From Actinomycetota bacterium (lineage in GTDB: Bacteria > Actinomycetota > Acidimicrobiia > Acidimicrobiales > Ilumatobacteraceae), in contig RGCG01000007.1 of the NCBI GenBank assembly GCA_009919275.1, positions 1 through 48,339 on the forward strand: 48,339 nt of DNA. Reading direction: 5' to 3'. How positions within the stretch are numbered: position 1 is the stretch's first letter; the number at the start of each line of letters is the position of its first letter. Positions 15,533 through 24,780 of this stretch are shown in pieces. A model generated the notes under the pieces. It ran no database searches. It was not told the origin of the DNA and saw only the letters and a program-made list of their open reading frames with translations. Both the position numbers and the translations under genes were made by a program.

Positions 15533-16362
15533 GAAGACGTTCCCGCGTCGTTGCCTGCGGCCGCTTCGGCGTGTCGACGGGCGGCATCGGCATAGTGGAA
15601 CGGTGTCGGCAGGCCGTGCAGGGTTGCGCCACCGTCGACGCAGAGGGTCTGGCCCGTGACGAAGGCTCCCTCGTCGCTGCAGAAGAAGAATGCGGCCTTG
15701 GCGATGTCGTCCGACGAACCCATTCGACGCAGCGGGGTCAGCTCTTGCAGTGCCTGAATGGCGGGTGCAACCTTGAAGATTCTTGCCGTCATGGGAGTTT
15801 CGATGAGACCCGAAGCGACACAGTTGAAGCGGACGTTGCGCGGACCGTACTCAACGGCGGCGATTTTCGTCGCGTACTCGATACCGGCTTTGGAACTGCC
15901 GTAGGCGGCAAGACCAATGGCCGGGCTGTGCGCCGTCTGCGACGAGATGGAAAGGAACGAACCACCGCCGGTACCGGCCATCGAATTCCCGAAGTGGCGC
16001 ATGCAATAGATCGCCCCCGTGAACTGTACGGCCTGCATCGCCGTGAGTTTCTCGGGTGTCAACTCCGCAATCGGAGTGCTCTGTTCGTAGCCCGCGCAAT
16101 TCACGGCAATGTCGATGCGACCAAAATCTGCCTCGACGCCCGCCACAAGCGCAGCAACGTCATCGTCGAGCGTGATGTCGCACTTGTATCCCTTGCCACC
16201 AACCGTGCCGGCCGCAGCCTGCACAATGTCGAGGCGCCGTGCGGCAATGGCGATTCGGGCTCCTTCGGCGGCGAATCGTTTCACGATTGACTCGCCAAAC
16301 CCACTGTGACCGCCGATCACCACCGCCACTTTGTCTTTCAATCGGCCGTTCGCCTGACCCAT
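15529..16362 (-). CDS. SDR-family oxidoreductase
   Basis: A 277-aa short-chain dehydrogenase. The cofactor loop is IGGHSGFGESI (first Gly of TGxxxGxG present, Thr replaced by Ile). Arg residues after strand 2 (AIAARR) suggest NADP(H). NCAGYEQ, SISSQTAH and the active-site AYGSSKAG (YxxxK) follow. The ATG at 16362 is preferred because GGGGGAG stands upstream at good spacing. The C-terminal GQTLCVDGGATLHG is typical of the family. It sits directly upstream of the GMC pseudogene with a 4-bp overlap, so the two were once a coupled oxidoreductase pair. Confidence 0.9.
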   Translation of the reverse strand: MGQANGRLKDKVAVVIGGHSGFGESIVKRFAAEGARIAIAARRLDIVQAAAGTVGGKGYKCDITLDDDVAALVAGVEADFGRIDIAVNCAGYEQSTPIAELTPEKLTAMQAVQFTGAIYCMRHFGNSMAGTGGGSFLSISSQTAHSPAIGLAAYGSSKAGIEYATKIAAVEYGPRNVRFNCVASGLIETPMTARIFKVAPAIQALQELTPLRRMGSSDDIAKAAFFFCSDEGAFVTGQTLCVDGGATLHGLPTPFHYADAARRHAEAAAGNDAGTSS

Positions 16363-16396
16363 TTTCTCCCCCTGATCGGTACGGGGAGATTCTCCG

Positions 16397-17044
16397 CTAG
16401 TTGGTGCTCTTTGGCAAGCCCACCAGATGGGCCGCATCGTTGTAGCGCACGATCTGCCAGCGACCCGGCTTCACGTGAACCAATTCGGTGATCGAGGTGT
16501 TCAAGGTGTGGACCTCGAATTCACCCACGGGTGCGCTGCGCATGGCATGTCGCAGACACGTGTCGATGACGCCGGCGTGGCACGCCACGACGATTGTTCC
16601 CCCCGACCACGTGTCGATCGTTCGGCGAAGGGCGCCGCCGACCCGAAATTGAAACGCTGCAACGGTTTCGCCACCCGGGTAGGTCTCGTCGTACGGGTCG
16701 ATCGACCAGTCGCGATGACCGAATTTGTCGACGAAATCGGCGTATGTCATACCGTCGCAAACTTCACCCGGGTCGTGTTCACCCCAGTCGGCATCGATGA
16801 CGAGGTCGGGGTGGCCGAGGGACGGAGCAACGATGTTCGCCGTTTCGATTGCTCGCTTGTAGTTGCTGGCCACGAACGCCGTCGGTGCCTCGAGGCGTTC
16901 CGACGACCATCGGGCGTTCAAGGCTTCGGCCTGCTTGCGACCGAGGTCGGACAATCCGCTGCACTTCCGGGGTCCGCCGATCATCTTGTCGACCGCCACC
17001 TGTGACTCTCCATGGCGAACCAGGATGATGCGGGTTCCCGTCAC
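16397..17044 (-). CDS. histidine phosphatase family protein
   Basis: A 215-aa protein with the phosphoglycerate-mutase-like core. The phospho-acceptor His11 lies in IILVRHGES, FVASNYKRAIETA carries a second-motif Arg, WGEHDPGE contains the acidic proton donor, and VACHAGVID holds the second His. The GTG at 17044 overlaps the stop of the VWA gene by 4 bp (GTGA), so an upstream start is unnecessary. Members remove phosphate from sugars, nucleotides or cofactors, and the substrate is not deducible. It is translationally coupled to the VWA-MoxR pair upstream. Confidence 0.9.
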   Translation of the reverse strand: MTGTRIILVRHGESQVAVDKMIGGPRKCSGLSDLGRKQAEALNARWSSERLEAPTAFVASNYKRAIETANIVAPSLGHPDLVIDADWGEHDPGEVCDGMTYADFVDKFGHRDWSIDPYDETYPGGETVAAFQFRVGGALRRTIDTWSGGTIVVACHAGVIDTCLRHAMRSAPVGEFEVHTLNTSITELVHVKPGRWQIVRYNDAAHLVGLPKSTN

Positions 17045-18471
17045 GCGAGCTTCTCCACAAAGGCCTCGAGCTGGCGCAGATTGCGACACTCGTAGACACC
17101 GTCGGTGTGCGATCCGTATTCACCAACGATCGAGTCACCGGTGTTCCAGTACGAACGGGGTTCCGGGTTCAACCAATAGACATGTCGCGCCCGGTGCTTC
17201 ATTTCGCGAACCACCCAGCTTTGAGCGGCGTGATAGTTGTTCCGGGCGTCGCCCAACAGCAACACGGTGGTCTTCGGACCCACGTCCTTGCCGTATCGCT
17301 CCCAGAAAACCTCGAACGCGTGGCCGTAGTCGCTGTGGCCGTCGACCCACACCACGTCGGCCTCGGTGTTGACCCTGTGGATTGCCTCGGTGATGTCCTC
17401 TGTGACCTTGAAGTAGTCGGTGACTTCGTCGAGACCGTCGATGAAGACGAACGAGCGAACCTTCGAGAACTGACCCTGGATGGCGTACACGAGCATCAAC
17501 GTGAACCGGGCAAACGCCGCAACACTGCCCGAAATGTCGGCGACGACCATCAATTCGGGCTTCGCCGGACGCGGGTACTTGAACTTCGGCTCGGCCGGAA
17601 CTCCGCCGTAGTTCAGCGAGTGCCGAACGGTGTTGCGAAAGTCGAGGGGGCCCTTGCGGCCATGACGGCGTTTGCGGGCGAGGCGAGCGGCAAGTTTGCG
17701 CGTCAACGGGTAGAGCGCTTTTTTCAGGTTCTGCATCTCGTCGCGGCTGGCGTGCATGAACTCGACGTCTTCGGGCAGCGGTTTGCGCAGGGTCTTGGCC
17801 ATTGCCTCAGCGCCGCGGTCGGCCACGAGTCGCCGGCGGATCTCGGCTTCGATCTCTTGTTTGAACTGCTCGATGCGGTGTTGCATCTCGTCGTTTTCGA
17901 GGCGACGTTCCAGATCGGTTTGCGGCATTTGACCGTCGTCGGCCTTCGCCTGGTCGATCTTGCTCATCATGTTGTCGAGGTCGAGGTTTCGCAGAGTGCG
18001 ATAGAGGTAGTAGGTGCCACCGACAGGCCGGCCGGGTTCCATACCGGCGAACCGCTGCACGGCCTGCTTGGCGAGTGCGCGCATCATTGCCTGGTCACCG
18101 TCCATGAGCGCCCTCATGAGCAGGCTCATCAACTCTTCCTGGGTGAGGGAGTCCATCGCTCCTGCTCCACCCTTGCCCTCGCCCTGACGCATTTGGTCTT
18201 GCATTTCGCGCCAGAAGTCACCGGCATCCTCGTCGTCCTTCAGGGCGTATTCGGGCCCGCGGAGACTGAAGTACACCTCGAAAACGGTTTCGAAGGCGCG
18301 CCAGTGGGCGGCGTTCTTCACCAGGGTCGCACCGAGCGCCCATTTGAAGGCTTCACGGTCTTCGAGGGGAATCTGCTTGATCGCCTCCATCGCGTCGAGG
18401 TTCTCAGTGAGACTGACCGGAAGACCGGCGTTGCGCAGTTCGGCGACGAAGCCGGACATCAGGTCGAGCAT
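17041..18471 (-). CDS. VWA-domain (CoxE-like) protein
   Basis: A 476-aa soluble protein. Residues 1-270 are helical, with many charged residues and an Arg/Lys-rich patch (KRRHGRKGPLDFRNTVRHSL). Residues ~285-476 form a von Willebrand A domain with an intact MIDAS motif DISGS, plus TDYF and LLLGDARNN segments. This is the CoxE/VWA-containing subtype that works with MoxR ATPases in maturation of metal or cofactor enzymes. It lies 13 bp downstream of the MoxR gene on the same strand, the standard pair. No carbon-monoxide dehydrogenase genes are nearby, so the client is unknown. Confidence 0.88.
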   Translation of the reverse strand: MLDLMSGFVAELRNAGLPVSLTENLDAMEAIKQIPLEDREAFKWALGATLVKNAAHWRAFETVFEVYFSLRGPEYALKDDEDAGDFWREMQDQMRQGEGKGGAGAMDSLTQEELMSLLMRALMDGDQAMMRALAKQAVQRFAGMEPGRPVGGTYYLYRTLRNLDLDNMMSKIDQAKADDGQMPQTDLERRLENDEMQHRIEQFKQEIEAEIRRRLVADRGAEAMAKTLRKPLPEDVEFMHASRDEMQNLKKALYPLTRKLAARLARKRRHGRKGPLDFRNTVRHSLNYGGVPAEPKFKYPRPAKPELMVVADISGSVAAFARFTLMLVYAIQGQFSKVRSFVFIDGLDEVTDYFKVTEDITEAIHRVNTEADVVWVDGHSDYGHAFEVFWERYGKDVGPKTTVLLLGDARNNYHAAQSWVVREMKHRARHVYWLNPEPRSYWNTGDSIVGEYGSHTDGVYECRNLRQLEAFVEKLA

Positions 18472-18484
18472 CGATGGGCCCCGG

Positions 18485-19351
18485 TTACTTGTCGGACGAC
18501 AGTTCCTTCGCCGCCTTGGCGATGTCTGTTTGGTACTTCAGCAGGATGTGGAGGGTCTCTTTGGCCTGCTCGGCGTCGATGTGCTCGATACCGAGCAACA
18601 TGAGCGTGCGCGCCCAGTCGATTGTTTCGCTGACCGACGGCGCCTTCTTCAAATCGAGTTGACGGATGCTGCGCACGATGCGGGCAATCTGGTCGGCGAG
18701 ATGTTCGGTGATGCCATCGACCTTGGCGAGAACGATCTCTTTCTCGCGATCCATGTCGGGATAGTCGACATGCAGATAGAGACACCTGCGCTTCAGCGCT
18801 TCGGACAGCTCGCGGGTGTTATTCGAGGTGAGGAAGACCAGAGGGATTTGCTTGGCGGTAATTGTTCCCATTTCGGGAATGGAGACCTGGTATTCGGACA
18901 GGATCTCGAGAAGCAACGCTTCGGTTTCAACCTCGACACGGTCGACTTCGTCGATCAGCAACACCACGGGGTCATCAGCGCGGATTGCCTCGAGCAACGG
19001 GCGGGTGAGGAGGAATTCCTCGCTGAAAATGTCGTCATGCACTTCGGACCACGAGTCGCTGTTCTTGTCGGCTTGAATGCGCAACAACTGCTTCTTGTAG
19101 TTCCACTCGTAGAGGGCTTTCGACTCGTCGAGGCCCTCGTAGCACTGCAGGCGAATGAGGCGGGCACCGATGAGATCGGCGATGCTCTTTGCCAACTGGG
19201 TCTTGCCCGTACCGGCGGGCCCTTCGACGAGAACCGGCTTACCGAGGCGATCGGCAAGGAACGCAACGCTTGCAATTCCTTCGTCTGCGAGATAGTTGAC
19301 CTTTTTCAGGCCATCACGCACAGCCTGCACTGAATCGAAGCGGTTCCCCAT
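18485..19351 (-). CDS. MoxR-family AAA+ ATPase
   Basis: A 288-aa AAA+ ATPase. Walker A is GPAGTGKT at 44-51, and the MoxR signature RLQCYEGLDESKALYEWNY follows. Walker B is VVLLIDEVDR, sensor 1 lies in PLVFLTSNNTRELSEALKRR with the arginine finger, and a helical lid ends the protein. MoxR proteins act as chaperones with VWA partners, and that partner is the next gene. It is divergent from murJ with 36 bp between, so both promoters share this gap. The ATG at 19351 gives the usual ~20-residue lead before the first helix. Confidence 0.92.
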   Translation of the reverse strand: MGNRFDSVQAVRDGLKKVNYLADEGIASVAFLADRLGKPVLVEGPAGTGKTQLAKSIADLIGARLIRLQCYEGLDESKALYEWNYKKQLLRIQADKNSDSWSEVHDDIFSEEFLLTRPLLEAIRADDPVVLLIDEVDRVEVETEALLLEILSEYQVSIPEMGTITAKQIPLVFLTSNNTRELSEALKRRCLYLHVDYPDMDREKEIVLAKVDGITEHLADQIARIVRSIRQLDLKKAPSVSETIDWARTLMLLGIEHIDAEQAKETLHILLKYQTDIAKAAKELSSDK

Positions 19352-19387
19352 GCCTGCACCCTACCTTTCAGTACGCTGAGGTGACCA

Positions 19388-20977
19388 ATGGACGGGCCGC
19401 AAGATCTTCTGCGCACCAACGTCGCCGTTGCTGCTGGAACCGCAGTGTCCCGCGTCACTGGCCTCGTCCGAATCGTCGTCTTCGGCATCATCATCGGCCA
19501 AACCGCCGTTGCCGATGCTTATGACGGTGCCAACAACTCCCCGAACTCGCTCTACGAGCTGCTCATCGGAGGAGTGTTTTCGGCGGCGCTGGTGCCCGTA
19601 TTCACCCGACTCTTTCTCGACAAGGACGATGAAGCCGAACGTGCGGTTGTCTCCACCGCGCTCGTCGCACTTGCCGCGCTCACGGCCGTTGCGGTCGCGT
19701 GTGCTCCACTCATCTTCCGGTTGTTCTCGTTGAATCCCGCCGACTCGGTCGACTCAAGCCAATACCGCGATGTCGGCACGATGCTGGCGCGGGTTTTTCT
19801 GGTGCAGATCTTCTTCTACGGTCTTACTGCACTCGCCTCGGCTGCGCTGAACGCGCGTCGCAGATTCGTTGCCGCGGCATGGGCCCCCGTCGCCTCGAAC
19901 GTCATCATCATTTCTCTCCTGGGCCTCATCCCGCTGGCCATCGACGGCGAACCGTCGCTCGACACGGTCGTCGGAAACTCGACCGTGCGTTGGCTCCTCG
20001 GATCCGGGGCGACCGTTGGCATCGGTGTCAGCGCGCTCGTCGTGGTGTTCGTCGCCCGCCGTGCGGGCCTGTCTTTCGGCCTGCGGCCCGACTTTCGCCA
20101 CCCCGCCGTGCGGCGCCTCGCGCGTTTGTCACTCTGGACCTTCGGGTACGTTCTCACGAACCAGGTTGCGCTCGTCGTTGTTCGCAATCTCGCCGAACCG
20201 GGCAGTGGCGGCCCCGACGCCTACACCAAGGCGTTCACGTTCTTCCAGCTCCCGCACGCACTCCTCGCGGTTTCCATCGCAACAACATTTGCGCCGGAAC
20301 TTGCCCGCACCGCGGCCTCGGGCGATCGCGGGGCCTTCGTTGGACGGCTGTCGTTTGGCGTGCGCCTCATTGCGCTTCTGACCCTCCCCTTTTCTGCGCT
20401 CTTCTTCGTCACCGCACGACCAATGGTCGGTGCACTGCTCGAACACGGCAACTTCACGGCCGAGGCGGCACTGAACACTTCGCGCGCGCTCATGGGTTTC
20501 GCCGTCGGGCTTGCGGGCTTTTCCGTCTATCTGTTCGTGCTGCGGGGTTTCTACGCCCACGAGGACACCCGCACGCCCTTTCTCATCAATTGCTTCGAGA
20601 ACACGCTGAATGTCGTGCTGGCGATCGTCTTGGTGGGTCGCCATGGCGTTCTCGGGCTTGGACTCGCGTTCGGATTGGCCTATGTCATCAGTTCAATCGT
20701 GGCGCTCGTCGTCATCGAGCGTCGGTACCCCGAGTTCGCATCACTCGCACTACTGCGCTCGCTTGCGCCGATGTTGGCGTCGGCGTTGTGCGCGGGTGGT
20801 GCGGCATGGGCAATCGGACGCGCCATCGGCTCTACATCGGGAGTTGGTGCGTTGGTTCGCACTGCGCTGAGCTTCGGAGGAGGGAGCGTCGTTTACCTTC
20901 TCCTCCTCCGGGCCTTCGGGGTTCCGGAAACGGCACGGCTTGTCGAGCGCCTGCGCGGGGTCAGCGCAGAGCGCTGA
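19388..20977 (+). CDS. murJ: lipid II flippase MurJ (MviN)
   Basis: A 529-aa polytopic membrane protein of the MOP/MviN family with about 14 helices. Start-helix features include RTNVAVAAGTAVSRVTGLVR and the conserved DAYDGANNSPNSLYELLIGG loop with GVFSAALVPVF. The later GFSVYLFVLRGFYAHEDTRTP segment matches the seventh-helix region of MurJ, where substrate-lining Arg and Asp residues occur. It flips lipid II for peptidoglycan synthesis and thus serves the elongation genes at 26.9-33 kb. A possible RBS (GAGGTGACC) lies just before ATG 19388. There is no C-terminal kinase-like extension as in some mycobacterial MurJ. Its last 17 bp overlap convergent proB. Confidence 0.92.
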   Translation: MDGPQDLLRTNVAVAAGTAVSRVTGLVRIVVFGIIIGQTAVADAYDGANNSPNSLYELLIGGVFSAALVPVFTRLFLDKDDEAERAVVSTALVALAALTAVAVACAPLIFRLFSLNPADSVDSSQYRDVGTMLARVFLVQIFFYGLTALASAALNARRRFVAAAWAPVASNVIIISLLGLIPLAIDGEPSLDTVVGNSTVRWLLGSGATVGIGVSALVVVFVARRAGLSFGLRPDFRHPAVRRLARLSLWTFGYVLTNQVALVVVRNLAEPGSGGPDAYTKAFTFFQLPHALLAVSIATTFAPELARTAASGDRGAFVGRLSFGVRLIALLTLPFSALFFVTARPMVGALLEHGNFTAEAALNTSRALMGFAVGLAGFSVYLFVLRGFYAHEDTRTPFLINCFENTLNVVLAIVLVGRHGVLGLGLAFGLAYVISSIVALVVIERRYPEFASLALLRSLAPMLASALCAGGAAWAIGRAIGSTSGVGALVRTALSFGGGSVVYLLLLRAFGVPETARLVERLRGVSAER

Positions 20978-22058
20978 GCACAACCATCTCGTCGCGGTGG
21001 ACGACGAGCGAAGAGACACCCTCGCCGAGGTCGGATGCACGCTTTCCCCGAATGAGGGCGAGTTCGGCACTCGTCATCGCCGCGGCACCTCGGGCCACCA
21101 ATTGCCCCGCGGCATCGACGATGTCGACAACCTCGCCGGCCGCGAACGAGCCCTCGAGATCGGACACGCCGGGGGACAGAAGCGACGTACCGCGGGATTC
21201 GATCGCGACGACCGCACCCGAGTCGATGATCACTCGGGCGTCGGGTTGGGCAGCGAATGCGATCCACAGGCGACGGGCCGATAGTTGACGATCTCGACCG
21301 AGAAACGTCGTACCCACGGCGACAGCCGGGTCGACTGCGTCGATGAGCACGCGGTCGCGTGCGGCCCGGGCGATGACGGTGCGGATGCCCGACCACGACG
21401 CGATGCGCGCGGCGGACAACTTCGATGCCATTCCCCCACTGCCACGTGCCGTTCCGGCGCTGCCGGCGGCGACGCTGAGCAGGTCGTCGTCGGGCGCCAC
21501 GGTCGAGACAAGCGTGGCATCGGGATTTGACCGCGGGTCCTGGGTGTAGAGCCCATCTTGATCGGTGAGCAGAACGAGCACATCGGCAGCGACGCTGTGC
21601 GCCACCAGTGCAGCGATGCGATCGTTGTCGCCGAATCGAATTTCGTCGTTGGCAATTGCATCGTTCTCGTTGATGATGGGTACGACACCCAGCTCGATTA
21701 GTCGGAGCATCGTCTGACGGGCGTGCAGGTACTGCTGGCGATCACCGAAGTCGTGGGGAACCAGCAACACTTGTGCCGTGACCAAACCGTGCGATGCGAA
21801 GACCGCGTTGTACCGCTCCATCAGTCTGCTTTGGCCGATGGCGGCGAGCGCCTGCAACGTGCCGACATCGCTGGGTCGCTGCGCCATGCCGGTGGCCGCC
21901 ACACCGGCTGCGACTGCCCCGCTGGTGACGAGAAGGACCTCGTGACCCGCTTCGCGGAGCACCGCGATCTGCGCCGCGAGCGACGTGAACATGGCGTCGT
22001 TCAGCGTGCCGTCGGAATGCGTCACCGAGCTGGTTCCAACTTTTGCAACGACACGCAC
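20961..22058 (-). CDS. proB: glutamate 5-kinase (ProB)
   Basis: A 365-aa kinase: an N-terminal amino-acid-kinase domain (VRVVAKVGTSSVT, LLVTSGAVAAGV, VPIINENDAI, FGDNDRIAAL) and a C-terminal PUA domain from about residue 275. It phosphorylates glutamate in the first step of proline synthesis. The GTG at 22058 is chosen because GGAGG lies six bases upstream, inside the end of obgE. It is coupled to obgE, with the start 1 bp after the obgE stop. The obgE-proB order is common in Gram-positives. The 3' end overlaps convergent murJ by 17 bp. Confidence 0.93.
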   Translation of the reverse strand: MRVVAKVGTSSVTHSDGTLNDAMFTSLAAQIAVLREAGHEVLLVTSGAVAAGVAATGMAQRPSDVGTLQALAAIGQSRLMERYNAVFASHGLVTAQVLLVPHDFGDRQQYLHARQTMLRLIELGVVPIINENDAIANDEIRFGDNDRIAALVAHSVAADVLVLLTDQDGLYTQDPRSNPDATLVSTVAPDDDLLSVAAGSAGTARGSGGMASKLSAARIASWSGIRTVIARAARDRVLIDAVDPAVAVGTTFLGRDRQLSARRLWIAFAAQPDARVIIDSGAVVAIESRGTSLLSPGVSDLEGSFAAGEVVDIVDAAGQLVARGAAAMTSAELALIRGKRASDLGEGVSSLVVHRDEMVVLSALR

Positions 22059-22059
22059 G

Positions 22060-23310
22060 TCAGACCTCCGCCGTGTATTCGAAAGAGAAGTCGCCGATCC
22101 AAACGACGTCACCGTCCTGGGCGCCTGCGCGCGACAACAAACGACCGACTCCCATCTTCTTCAGTCGTTCGTCGATGTAGTTGAGCGCCTCGGGTGAGGT
22201 GATGTCGTTCAACGCGACCGAGCGCGTCGCATTCCTGCCGTGGACGCGGAACTCGTTGTCACCGACGCGTTCGACATAGGTGCCTTCGGGCTGGGGGCGG
22301 AGAATGACGGTGGCTTCGCGTGGGGGAATTGCCTGACGCGCTTCGGCCACGATCTGGGCGAGCTTGCCGACGACCGTGCGTACACCTTGACGAGTGACCG
22401 CCGACATGGTGAGCCCCGCCCAGCCCGCGAGCACGGTGGGGTCGGCAACATCGATTTTGCTGCCCACCGTGAGACGCGGCCGCGTGACAAGCGCAGGGTC
22501 GTACGCCTCGAGCTCTCGTAGAAGAATCGTTTCTTGTTCTTCGGGCGACATGCCATCCATCGGCGCCAAGTCGACCAAGATGCACAGCGCACGCGCGCGC
22601 TCGATGTGCCGCAGAAACTGGTGGCCAAGGCCACGACCCTCGCTGGCTCCTTCGATGATGCCGGGAATGTCGGCGACGACGAACTCGGTCGACTCGTCGA
22701 CGCGCACGACGCCAAGATGTGGTTCGAGGGTCGTGAACGGATAGTTGGCGATTTTCGGTTTTGCGGCCGAGATGGAACTGATGAACGTGCTCTTTCCGGC
22801 ATTCGGGAAACCCACGAGGGCGACATCGGCCATCAACTTCAGTTCAAGTTTCAGCCATCGCTCGGCGCCGTATTCGCCCTGCTCGGCGAACTTGGGCGCC
22901 CGTCGGCGGTTGGAAAGAAAGCGGGCGTTGCCGCGCCCGCCACGGCCGCCCTCGACCGCCAACCACCTGTCACCGTGGGCGACGAGGTCGGCCAGAACCT
23001 CGCCGGTGTACAGGTCGCGCACGACGGTTCCCTCGGGGACCCTGACTTCGAGGTCGCGGCCCGAGCGGCCGTGCAGGTCTTTGCCCATGCCGTTGACACC
23101 GTCGTCGGCTCGCCGGTGAGGGTGGTCACGAAACGCAAGAAGTGACGCAACGTTGTGGTCGGCAACCAGCCACACGTCGCCACCCTTGCCGCCATCGCCG
23201 CCGTTCGGTCCGCCGAAAGCGACGGGACCCTCGCGGCGGAAGCTGACACAGCCGGCTCCGCCGTCGCCGGCGCGCACGTTCAGTTGGCTCTCGTCGACGA
23301 AGGCACTCAT
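22060..23310 (-). CDS. obgE: GTPase Obg/CgtA
   Basis: A 416-aa three-domain GTPase. The glycine-rich Obg fold (AGDGGAGCVSFRREGPVAFG, then NGGDGGKGGDVW) covers residues 1-160. The G domain follows, with GFPNAGKS (G1, 167-174), NYPFTTLEPHLGVV (switch I) and DIPGIIEGASEGRGLG (G3). A C-terminal OCT domain of ~75 residues ends the protein (VERVGDNEFRVHGRNA, VWIGDFSFEY). It assists late 50S assembly and growth control. ATG 23310 opens directly with MSAFVDESQLNVRAG. It is normally preceded by rpmA, but here an oppositely transcribed dNTPase intervenes, so obgE-proB needs its own promoter in the 48-bp gap. Confidence 0.95.
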   Translation of the reverse strand: MSAFVDESQLNVRAGDGGAGCVSFRREGPVAFGGPNGGDGGKGGDVWLVADHNVASLLAFRDHPHRRADDGVNGMGKDLHGRSGRDLEVRVPEGTVVRDLYTGEVLADLVAHGDRWLAVEGGRGGRGNARFLSNRRRAPKFAEQGEYGAERWLKLELKLMADVALVGFPNAGKSTFISSISAAKPKIANYPFTTLEPHLGVVRVDESTEFVVADIPGIIEGASEGRGLGHQFLRHIERARALCILVDLAPMDGMSPEEQETILLRELEAYDPALVTRPRLTVGSKIDVADPTVLAGWAGLTMSAVTRQGVRTVVGKLAQIVAEARQAIPPREATVILRPQPEGTYVERVGDNEFRVHGRNATRSVALNDITSPEALNYIDERLKKMGVGRLLSRAGAQDGDVVWIGDFSFEYTAEV

Positions 23311-23358
23311 GACGTGAATCAGGCTAATGGCGCACACCTGTCACCTATCGTCTCTTTT

Positions 23359-24513
23359 GTGAGCGGTTCATCCTCCCCTTCCGACTCCACAAGCCGTGCC
23401 GACGTGTGGGCGTCCACGATGGCAGGCCACGCACTCTCTCATTCACCTTCAGACGTGCGCTTCGCGCACTCCGACTCACATGCCACCACCGGCGCTCACA
23501 ATCTCATCTCGCGAGACGAACGCGAGGACCGTGAAAACAACCTCCTCGCGCCGAACGCCACGCGTTCCATCGGCGCTGGAGCACGCAGTCGGCCCGAGGA
23601 ACCCGATGCATTTCGTACGTGCTTCGAACGCGACCGTGATCGCATTCTCCACGCCGCGGCGTTCCGCCGTCTCGCCGGCAAGACGCAGGTCTTCGTGTTC
23701 CCCGATGACCACCAACGCACGCGCCTCACCCACGCGCTCGAAGTCGCCCAGGTTGCCACGGCCATCTCGCGCGCACTCGGCCTCAATGTGGCACTCACCG
23801 AAGCCATCGCCCTCGGCCACGACTGCGGCCACGGCCCCGGCGGGCACGCAAGCGAAGACGCACTCAGTCCATTCATCGATGGTGGGTACGACCACGCCCA
23901 GTGGGGCGCCGACGTGACTCTCACCCCGCTCAACCTCTGCCGCGAAACTCTCGACGGCATCCGCAACCATTCATGGTCGCGACCGGCTCCGATGACACCC
24001 GAGGGCGAGGTCGTGTCGTGGGCCGACCGCATCGCCTACGTCTGCCACGACTTCGAAGACGCCGTCGATGCCCGGGTCGTTCACGCAAACGACCTCCCGT
24101 CAGTCGTTCGCGAACGTTGCGGAACATCGAGGGCCAAACAGATCTCCGCCTTCATTGGCGGCATGCTCGACGCAACGCGCCAGACCGGTCGGATCGCCAT
24201 GTCCCTCGACATGGCCGAGGCACTCGGCGCCTTCCGGCAATTCAACTACGAGGCTGTTTACCTACGACCCGAATCACAGGCTCAAGCCGCGTCGGTCATC
24301 CGCGTCCTTCAGGCTCTCGTCGAACACTACGCAGCGCATCCCTCGTCGTGCCCCGCCGCACGAAACGTTCCGGCCGACGCCAAATCGCCGGAGTTGATGC
24401 GCGTGATCGTGGAATACGTCGGGGGAATGACCGACCGGTTCGCCTTTCAACAGGCGAGGTGTCTTCTCGAATGGAAGGAATCCGACCTTCCGGTCGGCAT
24501 CGACTTCCGCTGA
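23359..24513 (+). CDS. dgt: HD-domain deoxynucleoside triphosphate triphosphohydrolase (dGTPase-like)
   Basis: A 384-aa protein from GTG 23359 (an ATG at 23419 is an alternative; neither has a clear RBS). After a ~60-residue polar N-terminus comes the dGTPase core: FERDRDRILHAAAFRRLAGK, then RTRLTHALEVAQVATAIS (first His), and GHDCGHGPGGHASEDAL with the HD metal pair. WADRIAYVCHDFEDAVDA provides the last Asp ligand. It hydrolyses dNTPs to nucleosides and triphosphate. It is transcribed divergently from obgE and convergently to rpmA, splitting the usual rplU-rpmA-obgE-proB order. The short bacterial type-2 length fits. Confidence 0.88.
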   Translation: MSGSSSPSDSTSRADVWASTMAGHALSHSPSDVRFAHSDSHATTGAHNLISRDEREDRENNLLAPNATRSIGAGARSRPEEPDAFRTCFERDRDRILHAAAFRRLAGKTQVFVFPDDHQRTRLTHALEVAQVATAISRALGLNVALTEAIALGHDCGHGPGGHASEDALSPFIDGGYDHAQWGADVTLTPLNLCRETLDGIRNHSWSRPAPMTPEGEVVSWADRIAYVCHDFEDAVDARVVHANDLPSVVRERCGTSRAKQISAFIGGMLDATRQTGRIAMSLDMAEALGAFRQFNYEAVYLRPESQAQAASVIRVLQALVEHYAAHPSSCPAARNVPADAKSPELMRVIVEYVGGMTDRFAFQQARCLLEWKESDLPVGIDFR

Positions 24514-24519
24514 GTCAGG

Positions 24520-24777
24520 TCAGTTGTCGGACGGAACGACGTCGACAACCTTGCGGCCACGACGCTCGCCGAACTTCACGCTGCCGCCAACCAAGGCGAA
24601 CAAGGTGTCGTCTTTGCCGATACCGACGTTCTTGCCGGGATGAACGCGGGTTCCGCGCTGACGCACGAGAATTGCGCCGGCGTTGATCTGGGTTCCGTCG
24701 AAGGCCTTGACGCCGAGACGCTGTGCATTTGAATCGCGGCCGTTACGTGTGGAGCCGCCACCTTTGGTCTTTGACAT
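24520..24777 (-). CDS. rpmA: 50S ribosomal protein L27
   Basis: An 85-aa L27 with the diagnostic [21 protein letters not shown]-terminus, [10 protein letters not shown] and [18 protein letters not shown]. The N-terminus reaches the peptidyl-transferase centre. It begins directly as MSKTKGGGS, with no cleavable leader of the Firmicutes type. It lies 3 bp after rplU and its stop faces the dNTPase stop 6 bp away. Confidence 0.97.
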   Translation of the reverse strand: MSKTKGGGSTRNGRDSNAQRLGVKAFDGTQINAGAILVRQRGTRVHPGKNVGIGKDDTLFALVGGSVKFGERRGRKVVDVVPSDN

Positions 24778-24780
24778 GGC

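Noticed and set aside
17107-18603. A ~500-codon plus-strand frame antisense to the VWA gene
   Set aside because: High-GC shadow of a well-supported gene; no domain, RBS or plausible product.
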